From the NCBI GenBank assembly GCA_014607495.2, contig CP053161.1, positions 5,403,115 to 5,467,114 on the forward strand: a stretch of 64,000 bases of DNA, written 5' to 3'. Below the pieces are notes generated by a model. It saw only the letters and a list, made by a program, of their open reading frames with translations. It searched no databases and had not been told where the DNA came from. Each line of letters starts with the position of its first letter. The first letter of the stretch is position 1. Source of the stretch: Carposina sasakii (Eukaryota > Arthropoda > Insecta > Lepidoptera > Carposinidae). A program made the translations under genes and the position numbers. Shown piece after piece: positions 45,407 to 57,782 of this stretch.

Positions 45407-45636
45407 GGGTTATACTAGAATACGAGTACATCATCTGCATCTCATACCGTGTAGGTATGTCGTAGGAGTCGACTTAGAAACTCAGGCATTGTCTACAACT
45501 CGACACTGAACTCAGGCATTGTCTACAACTCGACACTGATCATTTACATCAATCCTCGCTGTGCTAAACGTGGCTTAACATCTCCTTTATGATGCCTCAG
45601 TTCTGGCTACCCCATTTCAGGGACACAACCGTGTGT
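45407..45636 (+). repeat. Old interspersed repeat (family F), internally duplicated
   Basis: Landmarks match the other F copies and end with GGGACACAACCGTGTG. At 45479-45538 a 30-base unit (CTCAGGCATTGTCTACAACT onward) is repeated twice in tandem. Confidence 0.55.
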
Positions 45637-45639
45637 ATA

Positions 45640-45913
45640 CAGGGTGTGACAAAAAGGGAATATTAAGCGAAAAGCTATGAATTAGCCCATAAAGAACATT
45701 GTAAAGAACATATTCCCAAAATTTGAGACTCGAAATCACAATATGTTTATTTTTTAAGATTGTATGAACATTCCTGAGTTGTTTGGAAATGCTCCATACT
45801 AACTACTAAAATAAACATTTGATTTCGATACGCAAATTTTGGGAATAGGTTCTCTATAATAGTGGGCTATTTTCATAGATTTTCGCTTAACATACCCCTA
45901 TTGTTACACCCTG
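45640..45913. mobile_element. 274-bp MITE, best copy of family G
   Basis: The ends CAGGGTGTGACAAAAAGGG and CCCCTATTGTTACACCCTG are inverted, with about 40 bases of imperfect inverse match, including TTAAGCGAAAA/TTTTCGCTTAA. TA precedes the left end. It is non-coding. Confidence 0.8.
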
Positions 45914-46224
45914 TTATAGGTATATATGTATGTACATAAAAATGTCGCCCCGAATATAGTGTAGGTATCAAGTATATTTTTTCAATTTTCCTTAAGCGAA
46001 AGCAGAAAAAAACCAAATCGATCCTACTTACCGCGATGCAATGTAAGAATAAATTTACGTACATTTAAAATGCATTGGACCCAGTAAGACTCTCGCCACT
46101 TATAGGAACCCTGTCCACAGTACCTACTGAAGCGAATCGTAAACTGCATAGCTATGTTGCTGCTGTAGAGAGCTGCAATGATAGTGAAGTCCCAGAAGGT
46201 CGAAGGTTGTATGTATAATGTTCA

Positions 46225-46430
46225 GTTCACAGGGCTCACCATTATGGGGTTGGTGAAAAGGAAGATGTTTTTGGCCCCACTGTGCCACTAGTTTTTGTTT
46301 GGCCCTTGTATAATATACCTATATAATCGTATTCCAATCTTTGTGTGAACTTCGATATCGCGTTCTAGGATTTGTGTTGGACTTTGGTTCTGCGTACGTT
46401 AGATGGCTTCGTAACACCAGAGGGAGGGAG
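46225..46430 (-). repeat. Two-copy interspersed repeat (family M)
   Basis: Partner of 28925-29125; the best conserved stretch is AACTTCGATATCGCGTTCTA. Confidence 0.5.
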
Positions 46431-46793
46431 GGAGAGATATTAATTATCTGGCATGCTGGATGAAATCTCTGGCAGAGATAAACACGATTTTCACATTTAA
46501 ACATGCATATGCCGTATGCATTTCCTTTGTAGATTCTCTGCATGTACTGTTTTTTAGAATGAAGATGAAAAATAAGATATTATTCTTGCATACTCGTTTG
46601 TTTAGGGTGCTCTTGAGTAGACCTTTACCTTGAATTTTTCCTAATTTTCAAGTAGATTAAATAACACTAAAGGCTTACCTATTTAAAATTTAGTGATTCC
46701 TACAATATTATATTCTAGTTAAGTTACAGAATACAATAGTAATAGAATTCCCAAAGGCTTTGGCTACACAAGTTTTCCTCGGAAAGCTTAACC

Positions 46794-46839
46794 TAAGTGA
46801 AATTGAACAAATAATAATTTATTTGTTCAATTTCACTTA
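46794..46839. repeat. Perfect short hairpin
   Basis: Twenty-base arms (TAAGTGAAATTGAACAAATA and its inverse) surround a six-base loop. No second copy is seen. Confidence 0.7.
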
Positions 46840-48090
46840 TGAAATTTCAAACCGTAATTTTACTCATTCCTATACGCAAACGATTATAAATTTTATTCTA
46901 TTACAACTAATAATATAAATATGTATGTTTGTGATATTGGATGTTTATTTGACGCTAAAACTAGGATTTTGAATAAACTTACACCAGCATTATTCTACAT
47001 CAGAATAACACAAAGGCTTATTATTTTTACGTTAATGGACTTGCAAGCATCCGCTAGTAATATACGAGTAATTAAAGAGCTTTAGCATAGCATCTCTATC
47101 AACATTTACTGGACCCCAGCCTTTCTAAGCAGATTTTTATAGCTAGTTTGCATTTTGCAGTGCTTGTAGCTAATTTACAAGTTCTTTACGATACCGCTGT
47201 GACGTGGTGGGGATTTCATGAGCAAACTATTAGGGCTCTAATGTTCAGGAATACAGCCAGGTTGGCGAGTTCTTTTTTTTTGTAATAATAAAACAATTTT
47301 TTTGTTAAGAAGATGGTTATAATAGCTAAATAGTAATTATTTGACAAAATACGATACATGCAGCAACGTGCCATTTTTCAACTTATCCGCGTTCCCTGGT
47401 GATGTAGGTGCTACATTTATCGCAAGTGATAAGTGATGTGCCTAGTCGACTTTGTTCACAAGCGTTTATAAATCCCAACAAATATTGCAAATGCCAAAGA
47501 AAATTTGTTTATTTCGTTATCTCTGATTTGCTTTATTTACTCAACCAATATTCTGGGACTTTTTTGAGTACTTCCATAATATTATGTGTAAGGAGAAAGA
47601 CGGGTTAATATTCCATAGTGACGTGCACGAAGTCTCGGATAACAGCTAGTATTTTATACTCGTAATAATCGAATAGTGTAATAGTAACTTTTAAGCGAGC
47701 TATTTTACATTCAGTCGAATCGGCACACGATATGCAGCCAAAAGTGCAACTACCACCGAACGGAATCCCCGGTAGGTAGATACATAGCCTAAGGGATAAC
47801 TGGACTTTGAGAAACAGTCACATGCATGGCTCATTCATTAATAAATATCCTTAGAAATAGAGTGAAATCTGACAAATAACGGCGAATGCTTTAGTTGAAG
47901 ATAGGTAACTCTGCATATAAATATTTATTGATTTCAAATTAATTTAGGTTTCATCTACGATTGGCGGAATTGATGTCGATGCTTGGTACCTGTATAGGTA
48001 TAACGTCAACCGTAAATTACTAAGACCTATCTATTGTGTATTTCTTCACACTTACCGATTCTACCACCCAAGAATTGGTTACCAAAACTG
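46840..48090. other. AT-rich sequence without recognised features
   Basis: No supported gene or repeat. Confidence 0.5.
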
Positions 48091-48102
48091 CAGCTACCTC
48101 TC

Positions 48103-48294
48103 AGACTACGACCCGAAAGTTTTTAACATAAATAATGCATTTCGAATTTGAATTCCGCTGACCGTCCAGGTAAAGTTGCTATCCAGGATTTGCTTGTTTT
48201 GATCGTAAACTTCTAAAGTTCCACTATACGATCGGTTGTTTGAAAATTGGGGCACAAACACACAAAATGTGCATTTTAATTGCATTGGCAACTA
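48103..48294 (-). CDS. Possible terminal exon, unrecognised
   Basis: A minus-strand frame of about 62 codons starts just after an acceptor-like CCCCAGTGTAG and ends in TAG at 48103-48105. It contains phrases such as SGTLEVYDQNKQILD and TWTVSGIQIRN, with a more protein-like composition than most frames here. There is no in-frame ATG at its 5' edge, which would suit an internal or last exon. I recognise no family, and chance remains likely. Confidence 0.2.
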
Positions 48295-48384
48295 CACTGG
48301 GGAGTGTAAACTACCCATTTAATAAGTTATCCAGAGAAATAGTAATTTTATATAACAGATTTTGTTTACAGGAGTGGACATTCG

Positions 48385-48675
48385 GTAAGTCGGGATGATA
48401 CATAAGACAATGTCCTTCAAACCATATATTTCAGTGACGATAGGCCGGAGATTAAACAGGGCCAAGTGTGTATGCGGAAACACAAGTGCAATCTCTATTC
48501 GTTCACTTTCATAGTCCGATTGGAGGGACATTCAAAACGACTGGAAGAGATCGGCGCAGGACAATTTTTCAAAATTGAAATCCGTAACATAAAGTTGAAT
48601 TATACTAGTTCGTAGCCCAGATTAATTATATGCCGTCTGAATGGAAGCCACACATTTTAGCCATTGATTATCTCT
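48385..48675 (-). repeat. Degenerate tRNA-derived SINE
   Basis: Contains body sequence like that of 4980-5292 (GAAACACAAGTGCAATCTCT and GATCGGCGCAGGACAA on the plus strand) and a decayed tRNA-like head near 48605-48675. Confidence 0.45.
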
Positions 48676-49235
48676 TTTAAGGCGCCTGCACATAATAATT
48701 TACATTGATTTTGTGCATGTGTGTTCGCGATACTCGATTTGAGTTCGCTCTCGTAAGCCTCTTAACATAGTATTTACGACTACATTAAAATACCTATAAA
48801 ACAGTAGATTTAGTAACTATTCTTAACTTTTATATTCCTGTAGTATTCCATTTATATTCACGTGGACGATATCACCGGAGACAGCTTAAAGAATCAAACT
48901 AAAACGTAATAATATTCTATCAATCTAAGTTAGTGTATAAATAAATAAAGCAGCATTTGACGAAGGTCTTCCACGAAGTTTGTCTTTTTATCTTTTCTTA
49001 TGAAATATCATAAAATTGGCTACTTTCCAAGAATAATAAATTACAGACAATATAGTATTGACAAGCGAAAGTAACTTAAGACTTCTGAGTGACAGACTTC
49101 TACAAAATGAAATATACTTTGGTCATCATTTTGGTATAGAAATATAAAGGTAATTTTCTACATTACTAGGAAATACACAAATTGAATACTATACAGGTTG
49201 ACAGCGAGGCGAATACTGTAATGCTGAGAATTCAT

Positions 49236-49442
49236 CCTCGAGCACACCGGATGCGTATGCGTACACGAAAAGCGTAGACGTACACGTACCTCTGAGTTGT
49301 AATGTATGGAACTGTATAGGCACGGGCAGACCGGATGCGAATGCATAGACGTAAGCATAGACGTCAAGCGGTGACAGTTCCATACATGCTGTACCTACGT
49401 CTACGCTTACGTGCACGCATACGCATCCGGTGTGCTCGAGGC
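49236..49442. mobile_element. 207-bp foldback element with CpG-rich arms
   Basis: CCTCGAGCACACCGGATGCG at the left is exactly inverted at the right end. Inside, further inverted words (GCGTAGACGTACACGTAC / GTACxxACGTCTACGC) extend the arms to roughly 50 bases. Fragments lie at 4317-4336 and 31710-31768. Confidence 0.75.
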
Positions 49443-50079
49443 TTTATGTTTAATTTGGGGTAGATAGAAGATAATAAATTATTTACGTTTTGTCAGTTTT
49501 CCGAGTTTTGATTTACGAAAAGGACGTTTGTAAATAGTACTGATTGTAACGCGATTCTCATACAATTCTATTTCAGATCCAGTATACATAACAATGTACC
49601 TACTGCTTTTCAAATTACAAGACACAGGTGAAGAACAAAGTGGAGTAACATAACGCTGCACTTTTATCGAGCACACCTGAGTCGTAATATTACCGTGAGG
49701 TAATGAGCTTTGCCTGATACTTGAGAGGTAAGTCTGTTACATGCTGAAGATGTTTCAGTGTCTTAGGTATGTACCTATAGGTTAGTTTTATAGAGACTTT
49801 AGGTATCAAAACGACGTTGCTAAACAGCCAAATTATTATATGGTCACTTATAGAATGGATGGATGAAATACATGAGCTTTTTAGCTAAAACGGTATTTAT
49901 TTATCTTCCTGTCCTGATCACATCATTTATGAGTTCAGAGCAAAATAGTTTCTTTCGAAACTGATAATACCAATGATGTGACGTTTGTTTTGCAGCCTAT
50001 CTGCCTGACGACAACCCTTTCGGTTATAGCTAAGTGACAATTTTACATTTTTAAAATCCGGACATGAAATAAATTTAAT

Positions 50080-50145
50080 GGTACACACCTACTCGAATCT
50101 ACACTTTCCGACTGAAAGGCACACGTCTTAACCATTGAGTATTTA
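50080..50145 (-). repeat. tRNA-like SINE head fragment
   Basis: The plus strand resembles the inverse of the head at 5209-5292: TCGAATCTACACTTTCCG, then GGCACACGTCTTAACCA. Confidence 0.4.
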
Positions 50146-50261
50146 TTTTATGAAAGTAAAATTAAAAAGACGGATATGATATACCCTGATATACCAAACT
50201 TTTTTGTCACGCCATTTTATACTCTGTGTATTTAAAGGATGCTTCTCGTGGCTTATAACCT

Positions 50262-50635
50262 GCCCCCTGATTATGTAAAAGCAACAGCAAAGCCGAAGCC
50301 GCGCGAACGCGATAATTAAGAGTGCGCGCAACGAGCATTAGGCCCCCTTATTACCTAACTAGCAAAAGCAAAGCGATAGCGAAAATTGTACAAAAATCGC
50401 TGATTGCTTGTCAAATTCGTATTACGTAAAATGAATTTTAAAGGAACTTTGACATTTCAAGGCGAATATTGTACAATTTTCGCTATCGCTTTGCCTCGGC
50501 TTTGTAATTGCTAATTAGGTAATAAGGGGGCGGCGTCCCCCCGTGCCCCGCACCTCACCCCGCGCACACACAAACTCTCAACTATCGCGATCGCGCGGCT
50601 TCGGCTTTGCTATTGCTTTCTCGTAATCAGGGGGC
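50262..50635. mobile_element. Nested double foldback element
   Basis: Outer inverted ends GCCCCCTGATTA / TAATCAGGGGGC continue inward (CAAAGCCGAAGCCGCGCG and its inverse). An inner pair at 50342-50531, GCCCCCTTATTACCTAA / inverse, encloses GCAAAGCGATAGCGAAAATT and its inverse. So one foldback lies within a second of similar end sequence. It is non-coding. Confidence 0.75.
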
Positions 50636-50739
50636 CGTACGGATATGCCACGTCTGCCAAGCGAAAAGTGCGACTGTGAACTTATACGTTTTGGGGTTTA
50701 AAAATATTTAGTTTGCTCAAACTATTTAACGAAGATATG

Positions 50740-50895
50740 CCTGTGTTCCCGATACGGGGCAGCCAAAACTGCAGGTTCATAAAGGACCACATGCACGCTA
50801 AGCACAGCGAGGACAGATGTAATTTATCAGTGAGGAGTTGCTAGCTTATCGCTTGAGAAAACGCCCGATTACTTAGTCGACTCTTAGGACATTCA
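50740..50895 (-). repeat. Old interspersed repeat (family F)
   Basis: Reverse-orientation copy with GTGTTCCCGATACGGGGCAG at one end and GTTGCTAGCTTATCGC further in. Confidence 0.45.
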
Positions 50896-50899
50896 CTAA

Positions 50900-52085
50900 T
50901 AATTCTTATGAGATTATAATATAATCAGTAAAAATAAAGCAGGCAGTGGGTGAAAATCTTTAGGCAGCGTTCATACTGCAGAATTTATGTAACAGGTTAT
51001 TACGTAGGTATAACCATAATGCATTTAATGCATTTTTTCTGCATCCTCGCCATCAGTGGAAACTCCGTTGGAAACTGTAATGTTTTGTAAAATTGTAAAA
51101 CAGAGATTGAAAATGTTAATTGTTTTCTATACAGGTCATAAGAACGAAAATGTTCTTTCATCGCGCAAAGTCGGACAAAGTTCCAATTTAGTCAGAAAAT
51201 AGGCTAGATGTTGTTTAAAACCCACTCTTTGCGCACCTCAATAGCTACAAAATTGCTCTAATTAGCATTGCACAAGAAAAATAATAGAACGATTAGCGTT
51301 TGAAATGAATATTGAATATTAGTAGCATGATTGTTTTTGACTACTGTTGATGTAGTTCGGTACTTTTAAATCTTGGTTTTGCTTGACATACAGGAGAAGA
51401 CTAAGTGACTTTAACAGTTCTAACTTCGACAATTTGGGACATAGCTTGATATCCGTGATATAAATAAATAAATGAAATTCTCCGAACCGAACGATAGACA
51501 AAATCCTCCATATGGCCACGCGTGAAAATGACTCGCATTTTGAGTTTCATAACTTAGGTACGTTTAATAATGAACCGTTCAAGAGTTCGCAGTGGGTAGG
51601 TACTTTATTTTTTTCGACATAACAGTAATGCCGTAACCTACTACTATAGGGTTGAGTTTATTGTAGTATGAGTCAACAATTAATAATATGAGGTTAGAAT
51701 CTTTACTAAAGTTGTTAAACTAGAAACGGTACAAATCGTTCTAATGACCCTATCAGCGTTGGGCTCGTCGAAACTTTGATGCGGTCAGGCCGTAGCGTGA
51801 ACATGATTACGGAGAGTACTATTAATCAGCCTGATTTTCAGCACTGGCTTTTTCACTCAGATGAATGAAGTATACAGATCTGAAACAAAGTCAAAAAATG
51901 GGACCGTTCGCGATATATTATATATATATATGTGTTTAGTATTAGTTTCGACGTGCTTTTGACACTCGAAATACTTTTTCTTTTTGGTAACAATAATGGC
52001 CGTCGGTGCCGTTTTTTATAAACGTCAAAAGCAAGGAAAATGACAGATATTTATACTCTATGATACTCTTTTCTCTGTGCTTTTT
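50900..52085. other. AT-rich sequence without recognised features
   Basis: No supported gene. 51895-51920 shares a short phrase with the element at 21721-22095. Confidence 0.45.
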
Positions 52086-52089
52086 CAGT

Positions 52090-52235
52090 TCTACCACCTG
52101 TCACTACTAACCGTACTTGTAAATCTCAACTATACCCTCAAAATTGGTCAGAAGTGGCACCATGTGATCCTATCGGCCCTTGGTTCTCTGCCTACCCCGT
52201 AAGGCGTGATTATATATATGTATATATTGTTTTTC
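52090..52235 (+). mobile_element. (TATG)n-tailed retroposon (family A)
   Basis: Reads ACCACCTGTCACTACTAACC through AAGGCGTGATTATATATATG. It is 5'-truncated. Confidence 0.6.
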
Positions 52236-52239
52236 AGTT

Positions 52240-52971
52240 CTGGTTTCACTTTACCCAGGCTGATTTTGAAAGTTGCTACTGGCCACTTAATGTCAAATGA
52301 CGACTATGCGACCAAAACAAGAATACGTTTTTCATAACCTATCGATTAATATCAATGACTTTTTTAATGTGTAGGATAATTATAATGTCATATCGATATG
52401 ATTACGGCCAGTCTCAATTTTCAAATTAGTGGCCAGTCTAGGATATGTAGGTTTCCATTTAGTGATTAAATGTTTTATATAATTAACTATATTTATATGG
52501 TTAACAAGTTTTATAATAGCTAGTATATTGTATGCTAAGCGCTTAGATCTTTCATATTGCGACAGTAACCTCATGTGTTTTCGCTCATTAGTCATCAGAT
52601 TTTTGAGGGTCAGTAGTAGATAGACTAGATAGCAGGTGATAAAAGTTAATACCGATTACTATAAATATCTCTATCTCATAAACTTTACCACGGAACCCCA
52701 AAAAAGAACAACATACCGGGGTTTCCTATTTTCGCCCGGAACCAATAAAATTTTCAGGACATCTGTACATTGGCGTCCAGAATTTATATTGAAAAAAGCG
52801 AGAGGGCGGCAATAAATGAAAATTCTTTACCTTCGTGGAACCATTCATTCTCCCTTTTACTATGTTGGTACCGCCCACGATTCAGGAGCCTTACTGCCGT
52901 TTTAAGTAAACCTTAGAAAATTTCCGAAGGAATTCCTATGGGATCTCCAGTGAATCTACTTCTTTCTGTGG
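52240..52971. other. Sequence before the gap, no recognised features
   Basis: Nothing supported. It does not match the sequence before 5406, so the block's left boundary differs in the two places. Confidence 0.5.
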
Positions 52972-53471
52972 NNNNNNNNNNNNNNNNNNNNNNNNNNNNN
53001 NNNNNNNNNNNNNNNNNNNNNNNNNNNNNNNNNNNNNNNNNNNNNNNNNNNNNNNNNNNNNNNNNNNNNNNNNNNNNNNNNNNNNNNNNNNNNNNNNNNN
53101 NNNNNNNNNNNNNNNNNNNNNNNNNNNNNNNNNNNNNNNNNNNNNNNNNNNNNNNNNNNNNNNNNNNNNNNNNNNNNNNNNNNNNNNNNNNNNNNNNNNN
53201 NNNNNNNNNNNNNNNNNNNNNNNNNNNNNNNNNNNNNNNNNNNNNNNNNNNNNNNNNNNNNNNNNNNNNNNNNNNNNNNNNNNNNNNNNNNNNNNNNNNN
53301 NNNNNNNNNNNNNNNNNNNNNNNNNNNNNNNNNNNNNNNNNNNNNNNNNNNNNNNNNNNNNNNNNNNNNNNNNNNNNNNNNNNNNNNNNNNNNNNNNNNN
53401 NNNNNNNNNNNNNNNNNNNNNNNNNNNNNNNNNNNNNNNNNNNNNNNNNNNNNNNNNNNNNNNNNNNNNNN
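52972..53471. other. Assembly gap of exactly 500 N
   Basis: All bases are unknown. The round size suggests a placeholder of unknown true length. Open frames across it are artefacts. Confidence 0.98.
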
Positions 53472-54406
53472 GGACCATTGAAAAAGTCGGCCCTTATCAT
53501 GTTTATTTTGAGTCATAAATCATAATATATTTCTATGTTTATAGTTATCTAAATATCTATACGAAAGCAAACATAAGCATTACTTATTTATTATTAAGTG
53601 CACCTATCTATGATCTCTTTAGTTCATTCAATAAAACTCTCTTTGGATAAATCAAAACAAACACCTTTTCAATCCTAATTAAATTAATCTCGGACGACGA
53701 GAAATGATAGAAAGGGTTGGAACCTTAAAGTAACAAAAACATAGACAGCGCGAATACTTGTAGATTTTCAAAGAACACAAAAAGCGGTATAAATAATCTG
53801 GATAAGAACGAGTATGTCTATCATCACCGCGCTCTTTCTTCCTTTTTCCGACGACCAGTCGGTTGAAATCTCCCGGCCATTACTTCGTATCGGGTCATGT
53901 GAGCCTATATTTAATAAGTAAATAATCCTCAATCATTATTTAAATTATTCTGTGAATTATACATATATTATTACATACTAAATCTACAAAACAATAGGTA
54001 GCTTATATTTGCTACTAGTTACTTAGTACTTCCAAAACAGTAGGTGCACGTACACCATATTGTTGTTTACTCTGAGATCGAAACCTTGGGTATATGTTTA
54101 CCTTATCCCTTGTAACGAAGTAAAATATAAAGGTTAAATATTTAATTTCTAAATTAACAAAATAAAGTTTTCTTTCGCAATCCGCGCAGTTAAAATAAAC
54201 ACAAACGCTTGTAATTTTAACCTGAAATTTCTATTAGGTGTGAAATCAGTATAATATATGAAAATAATTGAAAATGGGGGTTTTCAATTAATTTGTATGT
54301 GGTGTCGACCTGAAGGGGTCCACCAGAATCAGTTAAATTTTAAAAGGAGTCTATGAGTAAAAAAAGAAAATAGGAAACTAGTGTTATTAAAAGTTATCGT
54401 ATAACC

Positions 54407-54660
54407 TTCTTCTTCTTCTTCAGCCTATTATAGTCCACTGCTGGACGTAGGCCTCCCCCAGTAGCCACAAGGCTACTGCCGCAGGGGGGTTTTGCCCATA
54501 GTCACCACGCTGGGAAGGCGGGTTGGTGACCGCAGTGTGATTTTCAGACTATGTTGTCAGTGCGAGAGGTGCACACCTCCGGAAACCTTTAATCGCCTCG
54601 TACGATACCCACGGGCAGGCAGGGGTGGTACAATTTCTACTCTACCGGCACCACGCGGCA
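54407..54660 (-). mobile_element. RTE-tailed retroposon, duplicate of 6424-6690
   Basis: Same family B copy at the equivalent position, with a few substitutions and a (GAA)n tail. Confidence 0.7.
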
Positions 54661-56182
54661 TAATGGTCTTAATCAAAAGCAGACACTTTTTGAAATTAGC
54701 AATTTTTTGTTTTATTTTAGAAGATTTACCTGTTTTTTTATATTAAATAGGCTTACGCTTGACCACAACTCGTCTGATGGTAAGCACTATTACAGTCTAA
54801 GATGGAGCGCGCTTGCCTAAAAGAAACCGGTTCACTCTCGACTTGAAGACCGCAAGATGTTCATGGGAACAGGGATTAAGCTATCAACAAAGCTTTTAAA
54901 ACAAAGTCTGCTCTGCTTAACTGAAACTAAATAAAATTTTTGAATTTTTAAATTTAAAAAAACATTTTACCTATCATTAAATTTTAATGCATGTAGAATC
55001 AAGTCCAATACATGCTTTAAAAAAATAAACAGGTAAACTTTGCTCGTTTATAACTGCAACGCTGAGGCATATTGTGGTAACGGGAAGCACGTTTTATGAA
55101 CTTTCGAACATAAGTCTTGTTCTTTCTCCAGTTATTTTATGAAGTGCTCATAATTTTAGTGTTTGACTTTACTTAGATTTTTATTAAGACGTAAACTGGA
55201 AGGAGAAAGGTGAAAGATCGCGTGGTGTGGTCTATGAGTGGAGAGGTCTTTGCCCAGCAGGATACCTTCACTCCAATCCTATCCTATGCTGATGCGTGGC
55301 TTCACTAGAATACATAAGCTGCATCTCCTTCCTTGCATGCTAAAAAAGTTTATTTAGAAACTCATGGACGTTCTCCCAGATGATTAACTAGTAATTTTCC
55401 ACTAATTTTCTTATTTGGATCCGGTTTGCTAACCGTGCGGTTGTGAGATCTACCTCATGCAGGATCACGACCAGTTCTGGCTACCCCATAACGGAAACAT
55501 ATATAGTCATGTGCTTTGTGTATGTATGTAACTTGTGTTGCTACAATTTTGTCGCATCACTCCTCAAATACACCAAAAACATGTTTAAATTTCAATATAG
55601 TTTTGTATCGTGTAGGTTTCTTTTCACAAGCGAACCGCAATAGTTTGTAGTTGAACCGTAAAGGTTTCTTTTCATAACAGAATACCAAAAAAGTTACGAG
55701 GCTCATTTGTCAAAGTGCTTTGTACCGAGCCAAGCATTTTGATCGCCATACACAACAATCGAACAATTGTTGACTGAGGATCCCTGAATCCGGGTCATGG
55801 CAATGCCACCTGGTTTTTATGATTAATGATATTAGCTCAATGTCTACGAGGAAAACCTATTGTACGGAATCAAGTGGTGCGGAAATGTATTCATTATTGT
55901 TCCGGTTTCATGTGAAGGGATCGAGATGTTTTGTGGCACATATCCAGTGTTCTTGCTAATGGTACTGGGACAAAGTAACCTTTCGTAAATAAAATCGTCA
56001 TAATGTCTTTTCTATCAATACAATGTGTATTCAACTTGTTAAATACATGCATTTTTTATATTTTTATATGAAACATTACCCTACTATATAATTGTATTAT
56101 ACATGACTACTTACAGGGTAGCCCCTACTACTTTTTGTAATGGTTTGTTAAAATATTTCTCACTGTAAACACAGTTTTGTAG

Positions 56183-56344
56183 GCGATGGGTTGACCACCT
56201 GTCACTACTAACGAACTTGTACTACATCTAAACTATACCCTCAAAATTGGTCAGAAGTGGCACCATGTGGTTCTATCGGCCCTTGGTGCTCTGTTTACCC
56301 CGTAAGGAATAAAGGCGTGATTATATGTATGTATTTATGAAACA
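56183..56344 (+). mobile_element. (TATG)n-tailed retroposon, duplicate of 8185-8340
   Basis: Same insertion as in copy 1, so it predates the split of the two copies. The tail is a few bases longer (TATGTATGTATTTATG). Confidence 0.7.
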
Positions 56345-57778
56345 CAGTTTCAGTAGTACACAGTTACGAAATACATAGGTAAATAAAGCCTATTACAGAC
56401 TAGAATACGTCATTAACATTACAGCAATTCATTACGTCATCATCCTCACCTAATTTCGCATTCAGTTAGTAGCGTTGCGTAAACATATTTGTAATTCCAT
56501 TCCACGGTGACGTCCAAAATGGGGCCTTCTATCAAAACTTTCATTTCTCCAGAGTACACAAATACTCTAATTACGGCCCTTGATTAATCAACTCGACAAA
56601 TATAAGGTTCAAAGTGGGCTCCCCTGAAAGGACCTACACAACCATTGCGCAAACAACAGTGGCGGACCAAGGGACATTGACCGTACTTGAGCCCTTAAAG
56701 GGAGCACTTGTATTTGAAAAACAATCAGAATTAAGCTCTGAAGGTGGAGGGCCAATTTGGAAGGGGAAAAGCATTTTGAATTGTCTTATGCGTGTTTATG
56801 CTTGAAGAAAGTATTGCTCATTTGTTTTTTTTTATATGATAATTCAAGTTGTTTAAACAATTAACATTAATATCCTTTTATTTTAAAACTTATTATTCTG
56901 TGTTAATGCGGGGCTTCGCTAAAAGACTGCTGCATAATTTCCGTACATGTCTGCCATATGAGTCGCCTGAGGAACTCAGGAGCGTTCTCTAAAGCGATGA
57001 GCTAGCAACTTGTCACTTATCTTTAACATCGGTTCCGTAGCTGTCGAATCACTTTTGTAATACTTTTTACAATTTGAGAACATAGTGTTTATATCTATGT
57101 ATTTGTAGGTATATTATACCCATGAGTCGCAAGTTTTAATATGGTTTTGATGTGTATACCCCGCTACAAGCTGTATAAAGAAGGATTTAAACTAGGAACA
57201 GTTAAATACGTGTTTAATGGATTCGGTCGTTAGTGCTGGAATTTCCATGGAGTTTCCTTTGGAATTAATTTAATCATATTATTATTAATCCCTTTGAAGT
57301 ATATATTTTAACAGTAGCTATGTAAACTATAGTACTTATAAACAGTGTATTTTACAGTAGTAGTCAGGAGAAAACATGTGAAAAGTAGATTGAACTTGTG
57401 TGAATGCATTGAAAATGTATATTTATTTATAATTTATATTGTGGGGTGGATAATAATACGAGTACGTAATAAAAAGCTTAAATCTAGGACATATTTACAA
57501 ATAGATGACTGCCTGAAACTCCTTCATCCTGTGAATTGTTCACACCAATCAATTATGATTTTTAACCATAGCATCAAGGGATTGTGTAATGTTGTGTACA
57601 TTTTTAAAATCTGAATGTTGAAAATTACCCAATATCCCTTGTGCAATGACCTTTATCGTTTCTTTGGGGAAATTATTGTGTATTGACAAGGCCAGAAACG
57701 AAAAAAGAATAAAATATTAGTATTGTTTTGGGAAATGTAGCTTTAGATTACAAATTTCTAGGCTTCAAATAATCAAAG

Positions 57779-57782
57779 ATAT
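57779..57782. other. Empty site of the 3.74-kb transposon
   Basis: A single ATAT joins the sequences that flank 9744-13483 in copy 1 (AATCAAAG on the left, ACCGTATTTT on the right). Confidence 0.9.

Noticed and set aside
52913..53525. Four overlapping 180-195 codon open frames
   Set aside because: They are open only because most of their length is the run of Ns.
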